A stretch of DNA of 64,000 bases from Chitinophaga niabensis (GCA_017849435.1 JAFIGY010000020.1:55425-119424); one strand, 5' to 3'. Shown: positions 48,129 through 57,900, counted from the first letter of the stretch. The notes: generated by a model from the sequence alone, not told the origin. Translations and numbers: made by a program.

Positions 48129-48314
48129 TCATACGTCCTGTTTCTCCAGGACCATATGCAGAATAGCGGCCAGCAGCAGTGGAACGGACAGGCACAATGC
48201 CCAGTACCAGCGCTCGTTAACGGTAAGTCCAACACTCAGTATCACCGCATTGGCGATTACCAATAACAGCAAAAACATGCCGCTGACCGAAACCTTTTCC
48301 CTGTTTCGAGCCAT
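48129..48314 (-). CDS. small two-helix membrane protein
   Basis: 61 residues with two hydrophobic helices (GMFLLLLVIANAVILSVGL and WALCLSVPLLLAAILHMVL) around a short loop (TVNERWY). The N-terminus is basic (MARNREK), so it should face the cytoplasm. No family was recognised. It is 24 bases upstream of the Gre-like gene and may be co-transcribed. Confidence 0.65.
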   Translation of the reverse strand: MARNREKVSVSGMFLLLLVIANAVILSVGLTVNERWYWALCLSVPLLLAAILHMVLEKQDV

Positions 48315-48566
48315 AGCAATTCAATTAAGCCGACAGTAAATGATCAATAGGAATACCCTGTGCCTGGATGTAAGAAATATGCGGGATCAGGCCAGGGTTA
48401 AAGTATTGAAGTCCTTAAAGTTTGAGAAGTAGTACAGTTTCTTGCAGAATGTACGAAAGTGCTTGCTGATGCAGGCACACAACGGCTGTGCCTCCTGCGT
48501 TGCGCGGAGGCGGAAACCGGTTCTTGTATGTACAAAAATGCCTGACATCAGACGAAGGTACGAAAT
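48315..48566. other. intergenic stretch with no gene seen
   Basis: 252 bases between the stop of the MutS-like gene and the small membrane protein gene. It has no open frame of convincing codon use, no tRNA-like cloverleaf and no clear terminator. Part of it must hold the promoter of the small membrane protein gene. Confidence 0.5.
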
Positions 48567-49895
48567 TTATCCCTCGCGGGCAAACAATGCCGGTACGCCT
48601 TCTCTGCGCAGGATATTCGCCCCGATGCGCTGACGGGAGATGCCCGGTTTCAGCTGATAATCAAAACGGATCTCTTCAGGCAGCACCTCCCCCTGGAAAC
48701 AGGCGGGCAAACAGCGATCCTGCGTACTAAACTGCTCCGCGATCTCCGTATAATGCGTGGCGATGAAATAAAAGTTGTCCGGATGCTGTAAAAATCCTTC
48801 GATCACCAGCGCGTTGCACTCCAATGCATCCTGCACATTCGTGCCTTTGAACAGTTCATCGCAGATCACCAGCACGCGCCGTGAGGCGCTTATCTCTGCA
48901 GCGATTCCCCGCACCCGTTTCACTTCGCTGAGAAAATAACTATACCCTTTTTCCACATCATCCCGGATATCGATATAGGTCATGATCCGCTCTACCACAG
49001 GCAAAACTCCCGCAGATGCCGCCACTCCCATACCCAGATACGCCATCACAAAAGCGGTACCGATGCTTTTCATAACCGTGCTTTTTCCGGACATATTTGC
49101 GCCGGTAATGATCATCATACTTTTCCCGCGGGTATCGATCGTATTGGGAACACAATTGTTCATCAGCGGGTGACGAAGATCTTTCAGCACCATCCCTTCC
49201 ATCTCCGGGTGAATCTCGGGGAAACAGAGGTTCAGGGCGCGATGCGCGGAGGCCAGGCTCCAGAGGGCTTCCAGTTCGTAGTAAACGTCCAGGATCAGAT
49301 GGATGGCAGTTGCATGTTTCAGGCGGAGGGTTTGATCGGTACGGAGGATTTGCAGGGGTGAGGGGGTTTGCCCGAGGAAAGCCGTATAAGTGTCAGGAGT
49401 GATACCCAATTGTTCCGTATAGTGGCGGATGAGGAGGAATTTTTGCCGAAGGGGGTCCGGCATCGCAGGGCCATATACCGCGGCTGATAACTGATCTATG
49501 CAATGCAGCAATTGAAGCGTTCCCTTCACGCCGCTGAGCATCGTATAGTACTGCGCCTTGCTGAACAGTATCGTTCTCATATAAAGAGATGCGAGCCCCA
49601 GCGGGCTGGTACGCTCTTCATTTGTATCGATCACCGCTTTGAGATACTCCTGCACATAAAAGATATCGTTCTCCTCTATCGGAAGGCGCCATTTTTCAAG
49701 GCTTCCAACGATGTACCGGACCGTCTCCTGCCTGGATGAAATATCCGTATAAGTTGCATGCTCCAGCTTCAGCAACCTCCGCAGCGCCTCTTTTCCTCCA
49801 TTCGTTCTGCAATAGTCAATCCGTTGCAAAAGTGAAGCAGGATGTAAAACGTCTGGCAAAATATTGAGATCAGAGAGTGATTGACGATCGATCAT
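48567..49895 (-). CDS. MutS-family ATPase without mismatch-recognition domain
   Basis: 442 residues. The C-terminal 200 or so residues are a MutS-type ABC ATPase: Walker A ITGANMSGKSTVMKSIG, signature and Walker B region RVLVICDELFKGTNVQDALE, and the switch His in FIATHYTEIAEQF. The N-terminal half looks like the MutS core (lever and clamp helices), with no domain I, so it should not bind mismatches the way MutS does. Such short MutS-like proteins are common in Bacteroidota, and their function is unclear. Cytoplasmic. Confidence 0.88.
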   Translation of the reverse strand: MIDRQSLSDLNILPDVLHPASLLQRIDYCRTNGGKEALRRLLKLEHATYTDISSRQETVRYIVGSLEKWRLPIEENDIFYVQEYLKAVIDTNEERTSPLGLASLYMRTILFSKAQYYTMLSGVKGTLQLLHCIDQLSAAVYGPAMPDPLRQKFLLIRHYTEQLGITPDTYTAFLGQTPSPLQILRTDQTLRLKHATAIHLILDVYYELEALWSLASAHRALNLCFPEIHPEMEGMVLKDLRHPLMNNCVPNTIDTRGKSMMIITGANMSGKSTVMKSIGTAFVMAYLGMGVAASAGVLPVVERIMTYIDIRDDVEKGYSYFLSEVKRVRGIAAEISASRRVLVICDELFKGTNVQDALECNALVIEGFLQHPDNFYFIATHYTEIAEQFSTQDRCLPACFQGEVLPEEIRFDYQLKPGISRQRIGANILRREGVPALFAREG

Positions 49896-49984
49896 AGAGC
49901 GCGGCTTGATAAGTATGATTTCCGTTATTGAAGCAATATAGGAAATCCCGCAGGAAGATGCAGTGTATGCGGGTAAATGGAAGC

Positions 49985-51127
49985 CTACCTGTCAACCGCA
50001 CCTTTTTTCGCCATATGGTCCCGAAGATAAGCCTGTATCGATGAATCGGCTTTTTGGCGAAGAGGAATGTAGTCATTCGAAGGAATGAATGTTTTAAGAA
50101 GCAGTAACGCAAAAGCAGATTGAAGAACATCCCCTTTATCCAGATCAAATGGGGCAGACATGGCGTTGCTATTGCAAAGCAGGATATAAGTGATATGTTT
50201 CTCCGGAACCTTCAGCCATAACCCGGAGAATGTAGGCCACTGCCCGTAATGCCAGACGACTTTCATACCATTTACTTCCTGAACGAACCAGCCAAGCCCG
50301 TAAGGTATCTGCTGTCCATCATTCGTCAGGGCATTGGTCCAGGCCAGTTGCTGTGTTTCCGGCCTAATCAAAGTATGCCGATCAATTGCTTTGTCAAATT
50401 TGGCAAGATCCGTCACCGTACTGAGCAGACCTGCGGAAGAGCCGATAAACCGGGGAGGATAAGGAGAGAGGATCATTTCACTGGTCCCGTAAAGCGTATA
50501 AGGTTTGGCAAGATGGAGGAGCGTTCTTTGGTAGCGTCGTTTAATGCGTTTGCTATAAGGTACGGAAGGTCCCGTGAAAACGTCCTGGCCGGGTACGCTC
50601 TCCTTCATGCGCAATGGCTCCAGCACCGAATACACCAATTCATCCCGGAATGGCCGCCCTTTCAGCTTGGCGATCACAAAGGCCAGGTAACCGTAAAAAG
50701 AGCCACTGTATTGATAGGCATCTCCGGGCTTCATACCGGGAGAAAACATTGCGGCAGTATGGGTGAGGATGTGTTTTATCCTCACCCTGTCGGTTTCAAA
50801 ATGACGGTGAAAGTTACATAACGGATCATCCAATAAAACCCGTCCGGCTTCCAGCAGTTGCAGGAACAGCGTGGCAGCGATGGGCTTGGTCAGTGAAGCG
50901 ACCGGGTAAGGTGTATGAGCAGTGGTTTTGATCTTTTTCTCCACATCCGCCCATCCAAAACCTTCAGTCCAGGTCACTTGATCATCTTTGATGAAAGCGA
51001 TCGATAAACCGGGTATCTTCAGCAGTTGTCTGAGGCTATCCACTGATACCTTCAGCTGATTGACAGGAGATTGCGCCAGCATTGTTAAAGACAGGCATAG
51101 CATCCCCGCTGGAAGCATCCATTTCAT
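49985..51127 (-). CDS. serine beta-lactamase-like hydrolase (penicillin-binding fold), exported
   Basis: 380 residues with a signal peptide (cleavage near LAQS). The fold is the class C beta-lactamase/esterase family: the nucleophile Ser78 lies in SLTK (78-81), the second motif is YSGS (140-143) in place of the usual YxN, and HYGQWPTFSGLW has the third-motif HxG. The change of Asn to Gly in motif two argues against a true beta-lactamase; an esterase or peptidase is more likely. It is divergent from the ferritin-like gene at 51322, and the two share the palindromes at 51226-51304. Confidence 0.85.
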   Translation of the reverse strand: MKWMLPAGMLCLSLTMLAQSPVNQLKVSVDSLRQLLKIPGLSIAFIKDDQVTWTEGFGWADVEKKIKTTAHTPYPVASLTKPIAATLFLQLLEAGRVLLDDPLCNFHRHFETDRVRIKHILTHTAAMFSPGMKPGDAYQYSGSFYGYLAFVIAKLKGRPFRDELVYSVLEPLRMKESVPGQDVFTGPSVPYSKRIKRRYQRTLLHLAKPYTLYGTSEMILSPYPPRFIGSSAGLLSTVTDLAKFDKAIDRHTLIRPETQQLAWTNALTNDGQQIPYGLGWFVQEVNGMKVVWHYGQWPTFSGLWLKVPEKHITYILLCNSNAMSAPFDLDKGDVLQSAFALLLLKTFIPSNDYIPLRQKADSSIQAYLRDHMAKKGAVDR

Positions 51128-51225
51128 GAATCGTTCCTTTATTTAAAGACGCAGTTATGCGCCCAAGGGTTGCACTGACACCAACATCTTCCGAATAAAA
51201 TTTGGAAATAATCAACCCATTCACT

Positions 51226-51304
51226 TACTTTGTAACTCAAAGTACTTTGAATTAAAAGAGCATCCGCTCATTTTTTTTCACTATTCACTTTGCATCACAA
51301 AGTG
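51226..51304 (+). promoter_or_regulatory. pair of ACTTTG-N5-CAAAGT palindromes
   Basis: Site one, TACTTTG-TAACT-CAAAGTA, at 51226-51244; site two, CACTTTG-CATCA-CAAAGTG, at 51286-51304. Both have perfect 7-base arms and 5-base spacers, with centres 60 bases apart. A third half-site overlaps site one (CAAAGTACTTTG, 51238-51249). Site two ends 17 bases before the ATG at 51322. This looks like a double operator, perhaps with looping, for the plus-strand gene and possibly the divergent one. Confidence 0.65.
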
Positions 51305-51321
51305 TAAATAAACCCTTCGCC

Positions 51322-52068
51322 ATGCATACCAGTAAAGAATGGATCACACATTTCAGGCTGAACGCCGGGGAACAGCGGGTAGACTGGACCCTCTCCCCCA
51401 ACATCTCCCCGGAACAGGTAGCGGTCATTCTCCGTTCGCTGCAAGCCTGGCAGCTGGGAGAAACATCTGACGGCAGCAATCTCCTGCGGGCCGCGGAACG
51501 GTACGCCCATAAAACCGACGACCCGGATTATGTTGCAGCCATCCGGCTTTTCATCAGGGAAGAGCAGAAACACGGAGCCAACCTCGGCAGGTATCTCGAT
51601 GCGATCGGACAGAAAAGGATAAAGGCCGACTGGGGCGATTCCCTCTTCCGGAAAGTCCGCCATTTCAATACCAGCATGGAAAGCTGGACGCTGGCAGTGA
51701 TCGTAGTGGAGAGCACCGCGCAGATCTTCTACCAGTCGCTCAAAGACGCTACCTCCTGTACACTGTTGCAGCAGATCTGTACGGACATTCTGATCGATGA
51801 AGCTTATCATATCACTTTCCAAACGGAAAGGATGAAACAGATCTTCGATCAGAAATCCACCCTGCACAAAACCCTCGCCCGCCCGTTCTACAAACTGTTC
51901 TTCTACGCTACAGCAGCCGTGGTGTGGATGGTACACCGAAAGCTCTTCAAAGCCGGCGGCAATACCTTCAAAAGCTATATGCGGAAAATGCAGCTCAAAT
52001 ACTGCAAGACCCTTTTCAAGATCACGTTGCCAAAAGAAACCCTCGTCCTGAAACCCGCTTCATTATGA
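51322..52068 (+). CDS. ferritin-like di-iron protein of unknown function
   Basis: 248 residues with the marks of a ferritin-like helical bundle: IRLFIREEQKHGANLGRYLD (an ExxH pair), an SMESWTLAVIVVESTAQIFY helix carrying another Glu, and DILIDEAYHITFQTERM (a second ExxH-like pair). Together they could hold two iron ions. The C-terminus has a hydrophobic segment (FYKLFFYATAAVVWMVHRKL), so it may be membrane-associated. The stop overlaps the start of the DUF1361 gene by 4 bases (ATGA), so the two are translationally coupled. An oxygenase or desaturase-like role is possible but not shown. Confidence 0.75.
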   Translation: MHTSKEWITHFRLNAGEQRVDWTLSPNISPEQVAVILRSLQAWQLGETSDGSNLLRAAERYAHKTDDPDYVAAIRLFIREEQKHGANLGRYLDAIGQKRIKADWGDSLFRKVRHFNTSMESWTLAVIVVESTAQIFYQSLKDATSCTLLQQICTDILIDEAYHITFQTERMKQIFDQKSTLHKTLARPFYKLFFYATAAVVWMVHRKLFKAGGNTFKSYMRKMQLKYCKTLFKITLPKETLVLKPASL

Positions 52069-52709
52069 GAAAGATCTGCTCGCCACTGGAAAGAATGCTG
52101 CTGCTCTCTGTTCTGTTTTCCCTATGCCTGGTTATCATGCGGTTCCTGCTCACGTGGCAGCTCTCTTACTTTTTCTATTTCTGGAATACCCTGCTGGCCA
52201 TTGTTCCCCTCTGCTTCAGCCGCGGACTGCGGCGCTATAGCAGGCTCACCACCGGTTCCGCCATGATGATGGCTGGCTGGCTGGTGTTCTTTCCCAACGC
52301 GGCCTATATGATCACGGATATCTTCCACTACGAATTCCGCCCGCCGGTACCCATGTGGTTCGATCTCCTGGTGGTAATCACCGCAGCCTGGAATGGACTG
52401 CTGCTGGGCATCGTGTCGCTCATGCAGGTGGAACATTTCCTCGCCGGACTGTACAGCCGGCACACCGTCACCGCTTTCATCTTCTTCAGTGCCATTCTTT
52501 GCGGTTACGGCGTCTATCTCGGCCGCGTCTATCGCTTCAACAGCTGGGACGTAGTCACCGCCCCCTCCGGCCTTGCGTCCATTGTTTGGGGACATTTACT
52601 TCGACCTTTCGACCATATCCATACCTGGGGATTCACATTCCTCTTCGCCATCATGTTCAGCATCGTCTATTTCACCCTGAAACAACTGCGGACAACGGGG
52701 AATGGGTAA
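52065..52709 (+). CDS. DUF1361 membrane protein
   Basis: 214 residues, about six membrane helices. The start at 52065 gives the ATGA overlap with the upstream gene. SRGLRRYSRLTTGSAMMMAG and LVFFPNAAYMITDIFH (with the family PNAxYxxTD motif) mark DUF1361. Later helices include FIFFSAILCGYGVYLGRVYR and NSWDVV. The family has no assigned function. Linked with the ferritin-like gene, it may act in the same membrane process. Confidence 0.88.
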   Translation: MRKICSPLERMLLLSVLFSLCLVIMRFLLTWQLSYFFYFWNTLLAIVPLCFSRGLRRYSRLTTGSAMMMAGWLVFFPNAAYMITDIFHYEFRPPVPMWFDLLVVITAAWNGLLLGIVSLMQVEHFLAGLYSRHTVTAFIFFSAILCGYGVYLGRVYRFNSWDVVTAPSGLASIVWGHLLRPFDHIHTWGFTFLFAIMFSIVYFTLKQLRTTGNG

Positions 52710-52732
52710 TCTATCTTCCACTTCGCCGGCGC

Positions 52733-52960
52733 AGGCAGCAGAAAAAACGGACGCAGGGCCGGGAATTCCTGCTGCCGTACCCCGGCGGCATCCGGGATGC
52801 GGCAGACCCGCTGGTGGCCGATCCCGGCACATCTTCCGGCTCCCGGCCGGTACAATTATACAATGGAAGGGCTAACATTCAGGCAGATACGAAAAGTGGC
52901 GTGAATGTTGTATCTGTACATATTGAGGGCATTCCCACCGTCACCCCGGATATCCGGTAA
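52733..52960 (+). pseudogene. possible C-terminal remnant of a larger gene
   Basis: After the DUF1361 stop, the +2-type frame continues with protein-like sequence: EFLLPYPGGIRDAADPLVAD, then RPVQLYNGRANIQADTKSGV, VNVVSVHIEGIPTVTPDIR and a stop at 52958. The end is similar in style to the C-terminal beta-sandwich of GH2-type glycosidases (FNG-xx-V/I-Q-A pattern). There is no upstream catalytic part and no start codon with a leader. It is best read as a gene fragment left by a deletion; chance coding is possible. Confidence 0.4.
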
Positions 52961-53053
52961 CCGGGAATTCCTGAAAAAAAACGTTAAAAAATAGCATTCA
53001 CTATACAACATATCAGAAAAAACACTAACTTTTCTTACTTAAATTCATCTGCT

Positions 53054-53419
53054 ATGAAAAAAATCCTGACAGGAGCACTCGCAATGTTATTCGGTGCATC
53101 CGTGACTATGGCGCAACAAGCGGCGCCGGCAGCAACACAAACAAAAAAAGCAGCTACCAAGACCGAGCACAAAGTAGAGCAAAAGGTTCAGAAAGCTGAA
53201 CAAAAGGCTGCAAAGGCTGAGCAGAAAGCCGAACAAAAAGCGGACAAAGCTACAACTACCGCAGCCGCTACAGGCCAACACCTGAAGAAAGACGGCACAC
53301 CTGACAAGCGCTACAAGGAAAACAAAGCCGCAGCGACAGAAGGTCCGAAGAAAAAAGACGGTACGCCTGACATGCGCTACAAAGCCAACAAAAAGGCTGC
53401 AGCAGCAAAGAAATCGTAA
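53054..53419 (+). CDS. small exported Lys/Ala-rich protein with KKDGTPD repeat
   Basis: 121 residues. Signal peptide (MKKILTGALAMLFGASVTMA, cleavage near AQQ), a Lys/Ala/Glu/Gln heptad-like stretch (VEQKVQKAEQKAAKAEQKAE) likely to form a long charged helix, then two copies of a motif: KKDGTPDKRYKENK and KKDGTPDMRYKANK, separated by about 12 residues. The repeat is also seen in other small Bacteroidota exported proteins. No enzymatic domain. The 300-odd bases before it hold the gene remnant and an AT-rich leader. A bidirectional terminator follows. Confidence 0.82.
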   Translation: MKKILTGALAMLFGASVTMAQQAAPAATQTKKAATKTEHKVEQKVQKAEQKAAKAEQKAEQKADKATTTAAATGQHLKKDGTPDKRYKENKAAATEGPKKKDGTPDMRYKANKKAAAAKKS

Positions 53420-53434
53420 ACATGATCTTTTAAA

Positions 53435-53478
53435 CATAAAAAAGCCCGTAGACAGCTTGATCTACGGGCTTTTTTATG
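53435..53478 (+). terminator. bidirectional terminator between the small protein and the third SusD gene
   Basis: CATAAAAAAGCCCGTAGA pairs with TCTACGGGCTTTTTTATG over 18 bases around an 8-base loop. It acts on both strands, since it has A before and T after the GC stem. Confidence 0.9.
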
Positions 53479-53488
53479 TCCGGTGGGT

Positions 53489-54934
53489 TTATTGGGGATA
53501 CCCGTCGTTCTGTTTCAGACCGCTTACATCGATCTCGTTCTTCGGGATCGGCAGGATGTTCCTGTAATCACCGGGCGCCAATGTGATGGCTGACCAGTGT
53601 TCCGGCGATGTTCTCACCAGCGTTTCTTTCTTGCGGGTGATATCATACAGGCGGAACCCTTCTCCGAACAGCTCCTTCCTCCTTTCATTCCGTATCTCTG
53701 TTTTCAGCGCCGCGCCGGTGTTCACTGATTTTACAGCACCGGGAATGGCCCGCGCCTGCACGTTGAACAATGCGTCCTGCGCAAGACCGTCATGCCCCTG
53801 CTCTGCTTCGGCTTCGGCTTCGATCAGGAACATTTCCGCAGAGCGGATCATCGGAACGTTCAGGTCCCAGGAGCTGCGGAAATAGAATTTGTTCATCAGG
53901 TAGCCATCCCTGGAGAAAACAATCTCATCGCGCTGGAGCGCATCCCCGCTACCGGTTAACACTTTGTTCTTGTTAACGAAGAACAGCTTCTTGCGCACAT
54001 CATTGTCCGCAAAAATATCAATGAAGCTTTTGGTGGCGCGGAAAGTACTGTATCCGATATCGTAGGGCTCCTCGAAGGAAGCGATCTGCAGATACCCGGT
54101 ATTGTCATCAGAACGATAAACAAGGGTCCAGATCCACTCGGATGTTTTATCCACAAAACCATTCAACAGTGTAGAGGCCGGAGGCAGCGGATAATTGGTA
54201 CGGGCCAGTTTTGCATGCTCGGCTGCTTTATCCCAGGTGCCCATATCCTGATATACCCTCGCCAATAATGCGTTCACTCCGTTCAGGGTAAGCCGGCCGC
54301 CAGTATTGGCGCGGGTGGGGGAAATATTCGCTTTGGCAAACAAAAGGTCCGCCAGGATGAAATCATAATCCTGCTGAACGGTTCCTCTCGCCGGCACTTT
54401 ATCTGAGGGCCCCAACACTTTACTCACCACAGGAATACCCTGCGACGCCGGCGCTACAGCGTACGGCTGCGCGAACAGGCGCACCAGGTGCAGGTGAGCC
54501 CATGCACGCAAGGCCCTGGCCTCCGCGAGATAATCGTTCTTCACCGCATCTGTGAGAGGCGCTGCAGGTAATTGCGTGATCGCCACGTTCGTATTCGCAA
54601 TCAGTTTGTAAGCTTCTCTCCAAAATCCTTCCCCATAGCCTGCTGTGGGCGATTGCAGGAACTGGTATTCTGTAACGAAGCGACTGTAGTTACCGGTGCT
54701 CACCACCAGCATATCCCCTCCTTTCACCTCTTGCGTTAACACAATATGGGTATTGAAGGAAGAGGTTGTGATGAGATCATACAAACCGGTCATAGCCGCA
54801 TCCACCCTTTCAGGCGTAGTGAACGCGGATGCTGCGTCAATCGAAGTGAACGGCTTGGTATCCAGGAAACTCTTTTTGCAAGCTACCGGAACAACCAGCG
54901 ATGCCGTCAGTAAGGTATATAGTATACGTTTCAT
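53489..54934 (-). CDS. SusD/RagB-family lipoprotein, third
   Basis: 481 residues. Signal peptide ends in a lipobox (VVPVAC, Cys19) followed by KKSFLDTKPF, the common SusD mature start. ADLLFAKANISPTRAN and EARALRAWAHLHLVRLFAQ are TPR-like helices, and NERRKELFGEGFRLYDITR is the RagB/SusD C-terminal marker. It is the partner of the SusC directly upstream (17 bases), with the order SusC-SusD. In this pair a GH33 sialidase gene lies upstream of SusC on the same strand. Confidence 0.93.
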   Translation of the reverse strand: MKRILYTLLTASLVVPVACKKSFLDTKPFTSIDAASAFTTPERVDAAMTGLYDLITTSSFNTHIVLTQEVKGGDMLVVSTGNYSRFVTEYQFLQSPTAGYGEGFWREAYKLIANTNVAITQLPAAPLTDAVKNDYLAEARALRAWAHLHLVRLFAQPYAVAPASQGIPVVSKVLGPSDKVPARGTVQQDYDFILADLLFAKANISPTRANTGGRLTLNGVNALLARVYQDMGTWDKAAEHAKLARTNYPLPPASTLLNGFVDKTSEWIWTLVYRSDDNTGYLQIASFEEPYDIGYSTFRATKSFIDIFADNDVRKKLFFVNKNKVLTGSGDALQRDEIVFSRDGYLMNKFYFRSSWDLNVPMIRSAEMFLIEAEAEAEQGHDGLAQDALFNVQARAIPGAVKSVNTGAALKTEIRNERRKELFGEGFRLYDITRKKETLVRTSPEHWSAITLAPGDYRNILPIPKNEIDVSGLKQNDGYPQ

Positions 54935-54950
54935 AAATATCTTTTTTCAG

Positions 54951-57900
54951 TTAGAAACCAAAGTTCAGGCCTACAGTGAATGTTTTCAGAATAGGTATCT
55001 CATTGTTGGCAGTGCCGTCAATAGCTACTTCAGGATCCATTCCTTTGTGTTTCGCCCAAGTGAACAGATTCTCCGCACTTACATAGATCCGTGCATTTGC
55101 GAGGCGGGCCCTGCCCAATAAGGATTTCGGCACCTTATATCCCAGCGACACATTCTTCAGCCTTACATAAGACCCGTCATACAGGAAACGGGTGGAAGTA
55201 TTGTTCCCAAGGTCTGTATTACGGTCTGTGAACCGTGGTACATCAGTAACATCTCCTGGCTTCTGCCAGGCGTTATAAGCCTGAAGGGCCAGCTGCTGAC
55301 CACGGTTACCACCTGCATGCATCAGTTGGGAGAGCGAAGCATCATAGATCTTTCCTCCCATGTTGAAAAAGGTAAGGATGCTCAGATCGAAATCTTTGTA
55401 AGAGAAGGTGTTGTTGAAACCACCGTAGAACCGCGGTAATGCAGAACCCACATCATAACGGGTGGCAGCGTTCCAGTCTTTTGTAAGGATTCGTTTCCCG
55501 GTAAGATTGCCGCCTACCACCTCATCCTGATACCATTGCGGTTTACCATCCGCAGCATCTACTCCTGCATACTCCCGGATGTACCATTGATAACGATCCT
55601 GTCCTACTTTCCAGCGTTGGTTGCCATTGAGGATAGAGTCAATGGTCATCTTCTGGATCACATTCCTGGAAGCCGTGATGTTGACGGAAGAGGTCCAGTT
55701 GAAATCTTTGGTATTGAAGATCGTAGCCTCTACCATGGCTTCTACGCCGGAGTTCTTCAGGGACGCCAGGTTGGTGGAGATGGAGGCGAAACCGGTAAGG
55801 TAAGACAGCGGTTGGGCAAACAGTACGTCCTTGGACCAGCGGGTAAAGTAGGTGAATTCTGTTCTAAAACGCTTCAGGAAAGAGAATTCCACGCCGAGAT
55901 CCAGCACATCATTTTCTTCCCAGTGCAGTTTTTTGTTCTCCAGCTGCGTATAAGTGATACCGGGCAGGCCGTTGTAGTTATTACCCGTTCCGTAGAGGCC
56001 CAGACGGGCATATCTTCCGATATTATCGTTCCCGGATTTACCGTAGCTCGCTTTCAGCTTCAGCTCATCGATCCATTCCGCGCTTTGCAGGAAGGATTCA
56101 CGTCCGATCCGCCAGCCTGCGCCCGCAGACCAGAAAGTACCATAACGGAAATCTTCCCCGAAAATAGAGGAGCCATCCCGGCGCAAAGTTCCAGTGAGGT
56201 AATAGCGGTCGTCAAAGCTATAGTTCAAGCGGGAGAAAAGCGAATAGATGCGTTTCTCTGTGACGCTGGAATAGGAAGTGACCGGTGTGGAAGCAGAAGC
56301 AAGTTCTACCACTCCGTCAAACGGGAAACCGGTGGCCTGGGTGTAGATGTTCTCGTAACGGAATTTCACAGCCTCCTGTCCCAATAACACATCCACATTA
56401 TGTTTACCGAACTGGTGCCCATAAGTCAGTGTATTTGTGAGGGTGAGGGTAATATCCCGCGGACGGTATTTGTAAGTGCGGCCCTTCACACCTGCACCAT
56501 CGCCATTCACAGGATTATAATACTGTGTTTCAAGAATGTCGATATAATCCGCCGTGCCACTTGTTTTGAACCTGAAATCTTTGAGGAAGGTCAATTCTGC
56601 AAACCCGTTCACGATACCTCTCACCGTGTTGGCTTTGTAGATATTTTTTTTGGCAAGCCCTACGGGGTTATAGTCAAATACCACAGGCGTGCGGTAATTG
56701 TAAATATAACCGCCCGCAGGATCCGGAATGGGCGCCCCATTTGCATCGAGCTTGTACAGCGGGTAAACGCCGGCAACGATCTCGGAGAACCGGATCGGGT
56801 TGGCTGCACCGCCTGCTCCTGCAGGGGTATTCTGTTCTGTATAGGAGAGTGTGGTATAAGTACCGATCTTCAGGAAGCTGGTGGCATTGTTCTCCAGGTT
56901 GATCTTGGTGGAGTACCGTTTGAAATCGGAAGCCAGCACCACGCCTTTCTGCTGGAAGTATCCGCCAGAGAGATAGAATTTCGTTTTCTCATTACCCCCG
57001 GAAACATTCATGGCGTACTCCTGCGTGCGCCCCTGGTTCAGCACCGCATCCCGCCAGTCGGTATCATACAACAGGTTCACACCTGCATTCAGTGTACCGC
57101 CTGCGCCATAAGGTTGCGCGTTGTTATAAGGATTGGCCTGCAGGCTGTTAATAGTGCTGGTATTGGCTTTTGAAGCAGCAGTGGCCGCATCGTTACCTGC
57201 AGCCAGATTAGTTCTGTTATAGTAATCCCACCAATATTTGAAATACTGTTGTCCTGACATGGTACCATGCCTGTCCACGGCAATGGAAGACCATCCATTA
57301 TTGGCGGTAAAATTGATGGCTGATTTTCCGGCCTTTCCTTTCTTTGTGGTAATCACGATCACGCCATTAGCCGCCCTTGACCCATACAGACCTGCAGCCA
57401 CAGCGTCTTTCAACACCGTGATGGATTCGATATCCTTGGGGTCAAGGGTATTCAGTACATTCGCCGTTTGCGCAGCCTGTGTAAAATCCCCTTCCGTAAT
57501 GGCTACACCATCCAGTACATACAATGGTGTATTGGAAGCAGAGAAAGAACCGACACCGCGGATACGCACGGTACTGGAACCTCCGGGCTGGCCGGATGCG
57601 CTCTGCACGGTGATCCCCGTAGCCTGACCCTGCAGGGCTTTTTCAAATGAGGTTACCGGTCTGTTTTCCAACACATCCGCTTTTATGGTAGCGGCGCTTC
57701 CGGTGAAAGATGTTTTCTTCTGACTACCGTATGCCAGTACTACTACTTCGTCCAATGCACTGGTACCGGCTGTCAGCGATACATTGATCACCGGCTGTGA
57801 ACCGATCTCCACCTCCTTTGTCTGAGATCCCACAGCGGAGAATACGAGGGTTTTAGCTTTGGTGGGAACCTGCAGGAGGAAGGATCCGTCCTCTTTTGTG

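Noticed and set aside
48440-48560. GC-rich inverted stretches that might be a tRNA or small RNA
   Set aside because: No acceptor stem, T-loop or anticodon arm could be fitted.
52355-52960. 201-residue frame starting inside the DUF1361 gene
   Set aside because: The first part is an Arg/His-rich shadow of DUF1361. Only the segment after about 52733 reads like protein and is reported as a possible remnant.
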